The notes below the pieces were generated by a model. The model saw only the letters and a program-made list of their open reading frames with translations, did not search any database and was not told the origin of the DNA. A program made the position numbers and the translations under genes. Shown here piece after piece: positions 53,088-64,000 of a stretch of DNA of 64,000 nt. Position 1 is the stretch's first letter. Every line of letters begins with the position of its first letter. This DNA comes from Symsagittifera roscoffensis (Eukaryota > Xenacoelomorpha > Acoela > Convolutidae): the NCBI RefSeq assembly GCF_963678635.1, contig NC_087068.1, positions 1,366,001-1,430,000 of the forward strand. The letters run 5' to 3'.

Positions 53088-56000
53088 ATGCTCCATCTCC
53101 TCATCATCTCCTGCAATTGTTCTCTCGTCGGTGCCTCCTGTCTATTGTTCTCCTTCACATGAGCTTCGAGCAATCGTATCGCCATCATAACTCCCACTAT
53201 CACTATCGCTATGGGCCGTGATGAGTTTGGTAAACCCATGGAGAGCAGCTCTCCAGAGTCCCAGATCAACACCAGATTACTACGTTCAGGGTACCACCAT
53301 GTTTGCAGCAAGCAATGGCAAGGAAACTCGTCATGTGTCAGCATGATGCTCCTCCAGTTACGCTTTCCCGAAGCTTCCACTAGTGGTTCCACTTCCATCA
53401 TCACTCGGTGGACTTCATCATTCTCATCTACTGTATTGTAATCCGTAACGGTTGATCCTCTCTGTTTTTTTCTTTCAAAGTCACTGAAGTTCCCACTGAC
53501 GTATCCCATGAACTTCTTTCCAGTATCGATTCCAACTCCTCCTTAGTTCTCTCTGGAACTGCTGAGATCATTTTGCACAGTAACTCATAAGAGTTTTCTG
53601 ACATTCTCGCCAGTCTTACACACTTTGGCACTGAGAAGGCATGATCCACGATCGTTCTCATACTTCTTACATCCACAGCTACGAAGTGCACTGGGTATCT
53701 GCTCTTGCACATTGGAGCTAATGTCGATCCCACCAAATATCGCGCTCCCGATGGTCTGCGATAAGTTTCATTGTGTCTGATGTTCATTTCCGCCTCGATC
53801 GCTTCCCTCCATTTTCCTATGTGCTTTTGCTCAGTCTGCAAAACTCCTGGGAACACTTCTACACTGATGGCCGTGACCTGTTCTCATGTTTCTGTTCTAG
53901 ATTCAATAGTGACTCTAAAGAACCAAACATACTGTAGAATCCTAGTGCAGTCACTAGATTCACCTCGGTTTCTCCATGACAATCTGCGATCAATTCCGTT
54001 TCCGTTCTTGCTTTCATCACAATGTTCCCAAACAATATTGTCAACTGCTTGTATTGTTTCTCCAGGGTTTTCACGCAATCCAGACTTCCACAAATGTGAA
54101 CTTCCAGTCCACAGACTTCTGGCAGACAGCTACCAGGTTTAACCCAGTCTTCTGGTCCCCAGCCAGGCAACTCCACTTTGTCTTCCCCGTTGCTCTTAGA
54201 GGCTGCTGTCATCACATTATATATGATATTAAGATCACGCAGGTTACAGTCTGCATTTAGTTCCCTCTGCACATTTTGTGTTGCCTGTAGTATCGAATCA
54301 GCATTGGGACTAGGACACCACGATTGTCTCATCAGTTCCCACACTACCATCAAGCTCGTTCTCAATAATTCATCTGAGAATCCCAATCCAAACTCCACTC
54401 GTTTGTCGGATTCTGGCACGGAAGGTGCAGCCACCTTTTCTTCTAAGACTAGTCCCAGCTTGGTCTGCGGATTAGCAGCGCTTTTAATCGTTGCAATTCT
54501 CGACGTCCAGAATCTCAGCAACACTGCTTGCTCGTAACCAAAGAAGTAATCGCGTATGTCTTCACTGAGAAACGGGTTGTACGCTATCCCTCGCGAGTCA
54601 GACCGATCATGCACCAGGCGAACCTCAGTTGTAGTTCAGTCCTCACGTAGGGTACTGCTATCAGAGCGTGTATCCTCGGCGTAGTCCTCATCTCTTCTTC
54701 AAAGTACCGTAACACTACAGCTTTCCATGGAAGTCTCACCAATTGCTCGATCGTTTCTGCCTGCATCTCAGACGACGCTAGCGTCCCGAATGCTTTCTGC
54801 TTGAGGGTGGTGCCTTGCATCATTGTCTCCAGATAACCTTCCATGGCACTCTTATCTTCCAGAGCCATTAAGTGTCCTCTGGCCGAGTTTCTGTACTCCA
54901 ACATCTCCATGTATCCACCGGCGGGTTCATCTATTGATACAGTCTCCGACACTGTCAGTCGGTTAAATTCCACTGGGACCAGTTGCCCTACGACACTTCC
55001 CTTCCCGTGGTTCATGGGAGACATTTTAAAGTCTTTCATGGTACTCTCCCCACATTGGCTGAGTCTTTCCATTTCCAATGTCGCTCCAGTCAGAGTGCGG
55101 TCACTCCTTTTGGGTTTATAACCTGTCGACTTTGTCCCTGCCATGAGAATGGGCGGCACCATTGCTACATCCGTCAACACACTGTCTGTGCCAGGCAATC
55201 GATCATCACCTTGTCTTAAATCCAAGACTTCTCCGACTCGTTTCCTTTTCGCTGAGTTGACAGCTTTTATGGATATTTCCGAATCCACCTTCGTCTTTCC
55301 CGCTCTCCTCGGTATCACTTTGCTGCCTAGTTTCATCTTCATCTCATTGATCTTATCAATCGCGAACTTCAATCGCATCGTTCCTTTCCTGGTTCTCGAC
55401 AGATATACCACTTCTCCTTTATCCTCTTGCGGTGTCATCTTGATAGGAGGGTTTGCTTCACTTTCGTCAGTGGCTGAGTCGATCAACAACTCACTCAATC
55501 TCCCTTCACACTCGTCGAGTTTGTCAAGGACTTCCCGAATTAGTGGTCGGTTGAGACCTACTTTCAAAATGGACTGGGTTCCGTAGCTCTGAACTAGGTT
55601 TGCTGGTTCATTTGCTGGTTCATACCTTCGTTTGCTGGTTCAGTCGCTTCTAACGTATCCGCGTTGTTTTCAAAGTCACTGAGGAAATTCAAAACCAAGC
55701 TGGATACTCCTCCTGTCGATGCCTTGTCGTCTTCCTTCTCAACTTGATCGGGATCCTCTTGCATGGGTTCTCGCGATCGGCGGCTTCCTCCCTGCCCATC
55801 ATCTCCTTCTGATGTATCTCTCGAATTTGAGGGTCCTTGCTTTCCAGTCTTGGCCCCTTCCGGAAATTGTGGTATGATTAGCCTGCCGGCTGATTTATCT
55901 TCCTCTTCTCCGTGGACCACTTTGATTTCCTCATAGCCGAAGGGTGCCCGGAAGGTTCTCGTCTGCAGCGTTCCTCCCACTGTTAACTCCTGTAACAGGG

Positions 56001-58190
56001 AGGCCTCAGGTAGTTCAGCTCTGCCTCTCATCCTCATAGGCGCCACCATTCCGTGTCAAACGCTCCAGGCTTCGGAGTCGCGGCATTGCTTATTCGCTTT
56101 CTCGTCGCTTGATCCGTGTAAGCAAATCGCGTGTACTGTAAAACTGCGGCATTCCTGCCCACAAAACACGGATCCATCGTTTCCGAGAATTTCGCTACCC
56201 TTATCAGAGGGAATTCAGGGATTTCCTCTGGCAGCTTCTCGTAATCACCCCAGTCTTTCGTCTCTTCTCTCATCTTGTGGTATGCCGCAGTGAGACGAGG
56301 AATCCTGGTGATCTCACCATTTGTTTCGTCGTAGGGCCTTAGATTCCAGAGCTTCGGAAATACCTCAATATGCCCTCTCTCTACTTCTCCCATACGATCA
56401 CGGAAGTGATCGTCAAAGTTGACGACCGTCATTCCTGGCTCTGCTATCTTTCCAAACAACAGATCTTCGCTCATGAGTTCCCGCAATACATGCTGCTCAC
56501 ACCAGTTCAGCACACTCCCGTCCACTGCTGATATGACGTTCAGGTGCAGCACCGACCTCCTGTACGCTTCCACCTTAACATCAGGGAACGCAAACGTGAC
56601 TGCTGGTTCATAGATCACTGTCACAAACTCCGTGGCTCCTCTGATCAACGCTAAGGGATCGGTCCTCATAGCTAAGCATAGATCAGTTAGTAGGGGCATG
56701 CCCCCAACATGTCTGTCGTCTCACGTCTTCCTCCCTCTCAATTGTTCATCCTCTCCTGTTCCAAAGCGATTCTGATGCAGGAGGTACTGGATAAGAGTAT
56801 GTCTCAGATCTCTTATCTTATTCCACAAATCCGTGGATTTCTTCACATCGAATCTCCTCACATTCTCTCTCATCTGCTCTGGGTAACTTGTCGCGTTCAT
56901 CAGTCTTCCCAAGTTTCCATGTGTTATTGCAATCATTGTTAGAAGTCCATCTAACCGCAAGTTCTGAACTCCTTCGGTGAGCAGTACTACCGGTCCTTTC
57001 ACGAAGTTTTCTGCTCCAAACGTCACGAACAAGGATAGTAGTTCAACGATTGATACTTCCACTACTGCTTGGAGGAATTCTTTTACCAAGAATCGAGAGA
57101 ATTTTGGGTAGACTTTTCCCAAGAAGGACGCGGTCCATCCGGCTCCCAGCCCTTCCAGCATGCTATCAGTCCGTTCAAAGCCTTCTTCTCCTTTCACCTT
57201 CTGAGTCCAGAAAATTTCCAGGGTAACTTGGCACACTCTGTTTACAAACTCGGCTGCCTTCTCCTCGGCATTTTCGGCCAGGTTCACCTCCTTCACAAGG
57301 TAGCATGAATCTTCCTGATCATCAGTGGGCCTTGCTCAAAAGCATCGGCACCCAATGCCGCTACTCGAGGAGTTAGGTGTAGCCACTGGTTAGCTTCTGG
57401 CTTGGTTTTCCAAACCATCGCTTCCAAGTGAGCTCTGGTATCCTTGGAGTTGTTTCTTCTCTCTTCTTCCTCCTTTGTGTCCATTCCTCGGAACCATAAG
57501 TCATTCGACATCGCCACAATTACTCGATGGTCGTCATCTATTCCTGGCTTCAACTTGAGCTGTCGACTGAAGTTGGACAGTTTCAACCCCAGCACCTCGT
57601 CCAACACTAGCATGTGTAATGAGTGGTCCTTGAATCCTCTCATTGCGTTCGAGATATCCGACCACACCGCCGGTAGTTCGGCCCTGAGTGGTCTCAGATT
57701 CTCCATCTCTATCTTGCGATTTGGGGCCGATATGATTACATCATAATTCCCTTCTGAGAGCAAAGCCACAATCGCATACACGAACTTTAGTCCATCCGGG
57801 AGACGTGCATACCCCGGAGACACGCTCTTGGTGTCATTTTGGTGAAGGAACCTTTTTTCAGGGTATCCACTACTTCACCCATTGACTCGAGTATATCTTT
57901 TATCGCTGGCCATACAGCGGCTTCGGCTGTCGTAGGCTCTCTGAGTCTGCTCAGGAAACCCCTACTGTGTAATTGGCGATTGATGCCAGCAAAAACAATT
58001 GTGATTGGGTTCATCTCTGTCTGTCTTTGTACCCCGATCGCCATTGACACGGATTGCATTAGGTTCAAATCGACCGCTGCCAACATTATAAGATCCGGCC
58101 AAAACCGAGACTTGGAAGTGTGCACGAAGTCTGAATTCGCTACTATCATAATCTTGGCCTTCCTCATTTCTGCCTTGTCTTGTCGTACGC
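53088..58190 (-). pseudogene. Giant ORF, copy 3 (broken, internally deleted)
   Basis: Carries the same breaks as copy 2 where they overlap (for example near 53511 and 53857). It also has its own deletions: ~510 bp at 53105 (equivalent to 45850-46360), ~440 bp at 54590, ~250 bp at 55597 and a small one near 56200. The first two junctions sit at 3-4-base microhomologies. It covers residues ~865-2986 in part and lacks the N-terminal SGNH module. Confidence 0.87.
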
Positions 58191-58199
58191 AATGTCAGT

Positions 58200-59149
58200 C
58201 AGTATGAGAGTTTTTAATTCTCTCATTTAATTTGAAAGCCCAACAGTCGGTTAAAAAGCATAATGAGCACAGATAAGACCAGTTCCTCCTAGTCTCGGCG
58301 ATAAAATTTTATGATTTTTTAACCGTTACAAAGACCGAGCGAGAGAATACATCACCTAAAACTGCCTTTTCAAAACGATAAAACATTTTATATTTCAAAG
58401 AAATTTTGATGCACTTAAGGCTTTAATTAACACAATATGGGCGCATGTATACTTATATGGGTGCATGTTACAGAGCATAATTGCTTGTTTAGCGTCCACG
58501 AGGGTATGTAGACTAGTGTACTAAACTAGTTATGAAAATTTTTTCTTATAATCACGGAAAAAATTAAACTCTCAAAAATTAAATTTTTGTCAATATTTCT
58601 TATCTAGAAAAATTCTTTCAAAATATTCGAGAAAAAGAAAATTCAGTGAACACAGAGGCAATGCGGAGCGTCGCATCACTTGGTTTTCAAGCAAGCGCAG
58701 CATTGCAAGCTATTGAATAAAAATGAGACAGAAAAAACAAAATCGAAAAACGGGAAAAATGAAAAGTTTCAGAACAACTGTAAAAAAGAACGCAACCACC
58801 ATTATTAAATAAACTTTCAATAATTACTTAATGGCCGCTAAGCCGATAACACTTTAGTATACGCCCACTAAGCCGAAAACAAAAACAGGCCATAACAAAT
58901 TGTTATTAGGAAACCTTGCAGCGCAAATTAACTGAATTTTTCAAAAATCGATCTTTTCTTGCTTTTGAAGCGACCCAAAACATGGTTCCTAGTCTGATAC
59001 AGCATAAGCTGGATACATTTAGGCTGACTTACGCTTTTCATTAAAAAAAAAACAAAAAAACCAAAGAAAAATATACAACGTCAGTACTATTAATTTTCAA
59101 ATTACAGGAGCAAAAAAAAAACGCTTGAATTCGCAATGAAAATTGATAA
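58200..59149. other. AT-rich spacer
   Basis: No gene. Carries short CTAAGCCGATAAC and CTAAGCCGAAAAC units (58838-58885) related to the SINE body at 19833-20075. Confidence 0.45.
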
Positions 59150-59315
59150 CAGGACAAGTAACTCCCCGATGTGGCAGGTAAATCGACAAAACATAAGCAG
59201 ACAAACGAAAGTCCGACAATACATTGTACACTGAAAAAAAACAAGGTAGGGCCGGCGCTCAAAACCCAGACCGTAGGCTTCAAAGTCCACCACGCTACCT
59301 CAAGACTAAGTGAGA
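59150..59315 (-). repeat. tRNA-derived SINE-like element, copy B
   Basis: On the minus strand, GGTAGCGTGGTGGACTTTGA resembles a tRNA D-arm/A box, and CTGGGTTTTGAGCGCCGG resembles a T-arm/B box. A run of eight T bases follows, then the same TGTCGGACTT/TGTCTGCTTA body as at 19833-20075. Could be a tRNA relic or SINE; a functional tRNA is unlikely because the stems are imperfect. Confidence 0.45.
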
Positions 59316-60179
59316 ACGAAATTGGCCGTTGTTAAAGTTCTATCATGCAAAGTAAGAAAAGCAAGTAAGGTTTGTGGGAAAAATAGTTTGCGTGAAAAAG
59401 GAAAGTTCCTGATTACAAGACACTTGTTCTCGCAAGTGTAAACATTTTGCGTCTCATAACGTAATCAAAAGAGCAAAATGCTATCGTCTATTCAATTTGG
59501 TAATAATTTCTTTTCCCGCTTAAGCTTTTATTATCCCCATACGCTTCGCGCACTATTTATCCCAATTTGATTTTAGCTGTCAAAATAGTTTCAAATTCAA
59601 ACCATTCGGACCTGGAGAAAAATAATCTCATAAAAATGATATTTTTATTTTTGCTAAAATCATTCAAAGTATATTTCGAAAAAATTACGTCAAAACTTTC
59701 GGTTGAAAATTTCTAATTCTAAAGCACCCCCTCTAATCACAAATCTTCCGACACTTCCTTCTTCGAAAGCCGGAACGATTAAATTTTTTGAAGTGTTCTT
59801 CAATGGGAGACCGTAGTTTTCCTTTCTTTAGGCAAATTTCCACATGTCGCACGAAAAACTAAAAATCATATTAAGTTCAGACTTTCAATTCTCCGACAAC
59901 AAAAGAAAAGCTTACACGAACTAAATAAATTTTTTCAACTTACACTTCATAAAACAAGAAAAATTGATGCCCTTCAAATGAAATTTCAACAGCTAAGACA
60001 GGTGACTAAACAGCTGGAGCATTCGTAGAGTTAGTATAAACCCGGTCAAAGGTGAAACAACTTTTTTTACCTTCAGAAAAATCTAGATTAGTGTTCTTTG
60101 AAAACTCTACGGATGATTATTCCGAGATTTTAATTTTGACCCCACAATTATCAAATTTTCAAACTGATCTTGTGTAATT
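59316..60179. other. AT-rich spacer with a diverged R1 fragment
   Basis: 59517-59605 resembles part of R1 (CCGCTTA...CGCTTCGCGC...TTATCCCAATTTG). No gene seen. Confidence 0.4.
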
Positions 60180-60229
60180 GATTCAAACAGATGAAAACAA
60201 AATCAATCGTTTTTCGTTAACCAACAAAC

Positions 60230-60405
60230 AGACTTCATAAGGACAACCTGTTGCTGTGCAAGTCGCATCGAATATCTCAATTTTTGGCCGAAATAACGCA
60301 AAAAGAAGCAATGAAGACAAAAACAACCGGCTGCTGTGCAAGTAGCACAAAATTTTCCGACCACATTCATAAAAACACACAAAACCTTCACATTACTAAA
60401 TGAGT
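60230..60405 (+). repeat. Dispersed repeat family R4, two tandem units
   Basis: Two units about 87 bp apart share ACAACC(T/G)G, TGCTGTGCAAGT, then CGCA or AGCACA. The second continues with AAAATTTTCCGACCACATTC, as at 13605-13680. Short minus-strand frames here are repeat-derived. Confidence 0.55.
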
Positions 60406-60574
60406 GTCAATTCTTGGCGTGGTGTGATGATATGGTTATACACACGAGTTAAAATTTAGTTAAGTGGTCAGAACCGACAAAATTCTTCTTCAAAAAAAAC
60501 AATGGAACAAAAAAAACAGTGAAACAAACTAGGAAGTTTTCGTTGCCAAATGAACGCTAAATTATTATTTTTTT

Positions 60575-61070
60575 GAAAACTAGTCTTCGTTTTTTACTAA
60601 ATCAAGTGTTTTACGGCCTAAATAACCTATTTTAATATAGCAAACAATACTCGATTGCTTTAATTGGTCGAAATTACTTTAGAACTCAAGAGCTTCAAAC
60701 TGGTTTTTCTCGACACCGGGACAAACTTTTGAAAATTTTTAAAATGTCGTTCGAAGCACGACTTTATCAAAACTAGTCCGAATCACGACTTTTTCAAAAC
60801 AATTTTTTTTTCAAAACTAGTCTTCGTTCTTAATTAAATCAAGTGTTTTTCGGCCTAAATGAGCTACTTTAATATAGAAAATGTTACTCGATTGCTTTAA
60901 TTGCTCGAAACTAGTCTACTGGGACAACCTTTTGAAAAGGCTTCAATATGGTATATCACTCAACCTATTTCGATGCTTATTTAAGGTACTTGATTTTTTG
61001 TGGAAAATAAAAAAAACTACAGCACACCCGAAAACAAAGTTCCTCCCCATATTCAAGGGTCGGAATGAAA
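60575..61070 (+). repeat. Dispersed repeat family R5 with internal duplication
   Basis: CAAAACTAGTCTTCGTT..., AAATCAAGTGTTTT(A/T)CGGCC and CTCGATTGCTTTAATTG occur twice (60580-60680 and 60815-60910). The right part (CTTTTGAAAA, TATATCACTC, AACAAAGTTCCTCC) recurs at 62450-62640. Confidence 0.65.
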
Positions 61071-61074
61071 TGCT

Positions 61075-61700
61075 AGAATGAGTCGACTTAAAACAATCGA
61101 TTTGGTACGCAAATGCATCCCTTCTCTCATTTATCTGTTAAATGTGAAAACGGAAAAAGATTCTCCACATTGACACAACTCATTCGAAATATTATTTTGG
61201 AATCTGAATCACGCCTAATAAGTCTTTAATATTATAACAAACTTGACTCCCATCGAGTTTCACTATGGTATCCCAACTCTCTGGAAAAAAAACACCCAAT
61301 GCCATAATTCCGTCCCACTTCGTGAAGTAGCTGGAACTATAACGCATGCTCGGTAACTGCAACACGACCCAACTTGTTTAATCTAAAAGATAATTTTTGC
61401 GCGCAACGGAATCCCTTTTCCTCAAAAGCTGTCCAGTAATTTACATAGTTTTTGGTCGAGAAATTAACACAACCCCATCAAAAGCAGTTTCATCTTAACA
61501 GGTTCGGAATGTCAGCAAAATGCATCGACTCTAGAATCTCAAATTGGGCAGCCAAAAAAATCAATAAGATGTTTTCATTAACAATTTTCTGAAATTTCAT
61601 TCTTTCTTACAAAAATGATATTTCCAAATATGATGATCAACTATTTAAAACCCTTTTAAGCGCAAAATATAAACATACCAGGCTTGCTCATAGACACTCG
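61075..61700. other. AT-rich spacer
   Basis: No gene or clear repeat recognised. Confidence 0.4.
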
Positions 61701-61739
61701 AATAAAAACGGCCGAAAGAAAACAAAATAGGGTTATTAT

Positions 61740-62283
61740 TTAAACAACAGAATTATTTCTCCATTTGCATTCATTCTTGTACCACTCAGCAAAAGATTCG
61801 ATAGAGTTTGGAGGCATTAGAGTTTGTCTGGATAGTGCATCTTCTCTCGCAGCACTTGTCAAAACTGTCCAAGGCCAGTGGTGTGCATGCAGTACAGATG
61901 GTAAGGCCACTCCTTCTATTCTGTGCAGTGATGCTCCATTCAAACCAGTGCATCCTTAAACATTACGCCACTTCTCAAAATTAAAGTTACCAACAACACG
62001 ACATTTCGTAAACTTACATATGTATATATATTTTTAAAAAAATCAGATGGGGACTGGACATAGTAGCCCCAATTGCCCTTACTTACCTAGAGGGTAAACA
62101 GCAGTGATCTCCATCTGCCCCACTAAGTGCACATTGGGAAGCAGTGGACCGGGGTGGAGGTGGATGGCAGAGGAGGGGGAGGAGGGGGATCCCCCACAGA
62201 GGTACAGTCTCACTTTGTGGTTCACACTGTCTCCGAAATGGGAGAGGATATGTTTGGCCACTGCCAAGTTGGACGAGTCAGCA
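61740..62283 (-). CDS. Last two exons of an unrecognised gene
   Basis: Exon A is 62087-62283 and exon B 61740-61954. Acceptor TTTTGTTTAG opens exon A, donor GTAAGTAA closes it, and acceptor AATGTTTAAG opens exon B. The phases fit (197 nt, then 215 nt including the stop), giving about 136 residues. Both exons are much more GC-rich than their surroundings and read as well-structured protein: NHKVRLYLCGG, LHPGPLLPNVHLVGQMEI, LHRIEG, HAHHWPWTVL, RQTLMPPNSIESFAEWYKNE. This looks like the conserved C-terminus of a larger protein whose earlier exons lie to the right or beyond the window. I do not recognise the family. Confidence 0.72.
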
Positions 62284-62449
62284 CTAAACAAAAGAGCTCA
62301 AATTGAACCTATCTCTTTTTTCTTTCTCGGTTAAGTTCCTTTCGGAACAAGAGCTTATAAAATAAATTGCCAGAGGGGAATAAAACAAAAACCCAACATC
62401 AGGGGCGGCGAATTTAGGGAGCGCGGAGTTGGAGGGCGGGGGGGGGGTC

Positions 62450-62640
62450 TTTTGAAAATTTTTAAATCTCGTTCCAATCACGACTGAAAGAGTTAATGAT
62501 ATATCACTCGGCCCATTTTGACGAATATTTGCGGGACCTGTTTTTGCGTGAAAAACCAAAAAATCATAATAACTAAAACACCCGAATACAAAGTATAAAG
62601 TTCCTCCTTATTTTCAAAAGCCGAACCAATCAAAAGTCTA
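62450..62640 (+). repeat. Repeat family R5, second locus
   Basis: TTTTGAAAATTTTTAAA, CAATCACGACT, TATATCACTC, ACACCCGAA, ACAAAGT and GTTCCTCC appear in the same order as at 60725-61065. Confidence 0.55.
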
Positions 62641-62660
62641 ATTGCAAGAAAATAAACCTA

Positions 62661-63000
62661 CGCGTCCAGACAATTCGGCCAAAGACAATTCAGCCGATTT
62701 GAAATTCAGACAATTCAGCCAAAGTATGCAGACAAATCAGCCAAAGACAATTCACCCAATGAGAGTGACCGCCTCAGTCGCGCCAACGTGTTGCGAGCTT
62801 GCCAACAGAGGGTAGGACTCTGTGCGAAATTTAGAGCCGGTTATCACCGCAAAGCGGCGACGCGCGCGAAGCGCGCCCACCGGAGACCATAAACCGAGAA
62901 ACAACTCCAATTCCGATTTTTTTCTTTCGTATCTAGCGTCATGTAAAACTGGCTGAATTGTCTCTGGCTGAATTGTCTCAGGCTGAAGTGTCTGTGCGCC
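62661..63000. mobile_element. 340-bp MITE with 9-bp TSD and GC-rich core
   Basis: Flanked by perfect ATAAACCTA duplications (62652-62660 and 63001-63009). The ends are inverted repeats built from tandem AGACAATTCAGCC units: CGCGTCCAGACAATTCGGCC on the left and, reverse-complemented, GGCGCACAGACACTTCAGCC on the right. The centre (62765-62887) is the foldable GC-rich module also found alone at 11283-11405. A 9-bp duplication is typical of Mutator-like elements, so that class is inferred. There is no coding capacity; the 62-codon frame at 62844-63032 is chance. Confidence 0.8.
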
Positions 63001-63093
63001 ATAAACCTAGCTAACAAACAATTGCGTCTCAAATGGCATAAGTCCCAATTACATAAAAACGCAAAAGTTCACAAATAGCATAAATAAGTGAAC

Positions 63094-63615
63094 TTATCAA
63101 TTCAATTGTTGGTTAACATGTTATCTTGAAATCAATTTTTCCAGCAAAATTGTCACTCAATATTTCGAAGCAAAAAATCTGAAAAAAGATGAATATAAAA
63201 GCTCTATATTCAAAGTGCTTTCCGACTAAGAAAAACGCAAGCTGACTCAACCAGACAGATCATTAGTTCATTTTTTTTACGAGGAAAAGGCTACCCGTAA
63301 ATGCCGGGTCAAACCCTATTTATTGAAAGATAACGAGTTGCCTGTTTTCATCTCGAAATCTCTGACTAAAGATGAACTCGAATAAGAAAAACGTTTACAA
63401 AACGAAGTATTTTAAACATATCTAGTGTGCCCCGAAAAAAATGACATTCTACCAACAAGAAACAGAAATTCAACCGGATAATTGACAATCGTTCAACAAT
63501 GTTCAAAAATTTTTTGGACTTGATGTTTTTTTACCTCAAAGAACTTTTACCCAACGGTGTATATGATGTCATTGAAATTATGAATGTGGAACTCTCTATA
63601 CATATAATTGAGTAG
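63094..63615 (+). pseudogene. Coding-like relic, unrecognised
   Basis: One + frame runs from 63094 to about 63410. It reads like protein (SSKIVTQYFEAKNLKKDEYK, then KPYLLKDNELPVFISKSLTK) except for TAA codons at 63227 and 63383. Both occur before GAA AAA CG, where CAA would fit. A second frame of 56 codons (63445-63612) follows. It may be a decayed gene or transposon fragment, or chance. Confidence 0.28.
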
Positions 63616-64000
63616 TTCATGTTATGTAATATGTTTGCAGATGTCGTACTTATTTATGGCATTTCGAAGTAAATCACTTCGCCCGAGTGCATCCAAAGAT
63701 TAGGTGCCACTATTATAAAGATATATTCTGTATTTTCGAACTTCCGAAAAGAACAACGCAAGAGCCTTACCGCAAATCTATCTGATATAATGAACAGGAG
63801 TCGAGCTCTTAAGAGCTCAATCAAACACAAAATCGGATGATACACACAACTACCAAAATTGCAGAATCCCCAACACTCAAAAATGGAAACGTCTTACGGG
63901 TGTGATTGACACAAAACTATTAATGGTTATCTTTTTGCAGAACGAAAATCTTTTGCTGTTTAAGTTACTGTAGTACTTCTGAAGATTTTGATTGTAAGGC
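63616..64000. other. AT-rich right edge
   Basis: Nothing recognised. The short minus-strand frame at 63654-63845 has no supporting signals. Confidence 0.4.

Larger units (their letters stand above)
52182..58192 (-). mobile_element. Giant element copy 3 (decayed, tandem to copy 2)
   Basis: A partial LTR (52190-52562), 3' region and broken ORF follow copy 2 directly in the same orientation, in an internal-LTR-internal arrangement. It ends at 58192 at nearly the same ORF position as copy 2. Over 53112-54589 it matches 46361-47838 at a constant offset of 6,751 bp with only a few base differences. Confidence 0.87.

Noticed and set aside
59250-59315. Functional tRNA gene
   Set aside because: A- and B-box-like stretches exist, but the acceptor and anticodon stems do not pair properly. 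A SINE head fits better.
63094-63615. Alternative genetic code with TAA as Gln
   Set aside because: FAM221A, the BEL remnant and the giant ORF all end or break normally with TAA/TGA/TAG as stops, and intron structure is metazoan.

Overview
This is nuclear DNA of an invertebrate metazoan that I cannot place further. It is AT-rich and gene-poor. It has spliced genes, a long satellite array, many dispersed repeats, a BEL/Pao retrotransposon, an R2-type LINE and MITEs. The one gene I name is a four-exon FAM221A orthologue, typical of animals.

Layout. 1-9778 is a satellite array of a 73-bp unit with higher-order periodicity near 1,679 bp. 9.8-20.7 kb is AT-rich repeat debris with one clear MITE (12441-12611), tRNA-like SINE copies and three weak small-gene candidates. 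20834-23546 (-) is FAM221A, with a GC-AG intron. 24.4-58.2 kb is a nest of mobile elements. 58.2-64 kb is repeat debris, the last two exons of an unrecognised minus-strand gene (61740-62283), a MITE with 9-bp target duplications (62661-63000) and a coding-like relic (63094-63615).

The main discovery candidate is a 13,936-bp element at 25079-39014. It is bounded by two 920-bp direct repeats that differ by about five bases, start TG and end CA like LTRs, and carry 18-bp imperfect inverted ends. It contains one uninterrupted 2,986-codon frame on the minus strand. The protein has a coiled coil, a well-formed SGNH-hydrolase module and a second SGNH-like motif. I find no reverse transcriptase, protease, RNase H or integrase motif. 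A 2.3-kb leader carries about ten copies of a CCGGA-centred motif. The element sits inside a BEL/Pao integrase gene, flanked by a 3-bp duplication (CAG), and the BEL frame rejoins exactly across it. Two further decayed copies lie at 42835-52181 and 52182-58192. They are almost identical to each other, lack the first ~865 residues and have several frame breaks.

Nesting order, inferred: an old LTR of the giant family (24403-24575 plus 39942-40016) was split by the BEL element. The young giant element then inserted into the BEL pol gene. A LINE lies between the young element and the older tandem pair. The young element appears to be a non-autonomous or unconventional LTR-type retroelement whose large protein has an unknown role.
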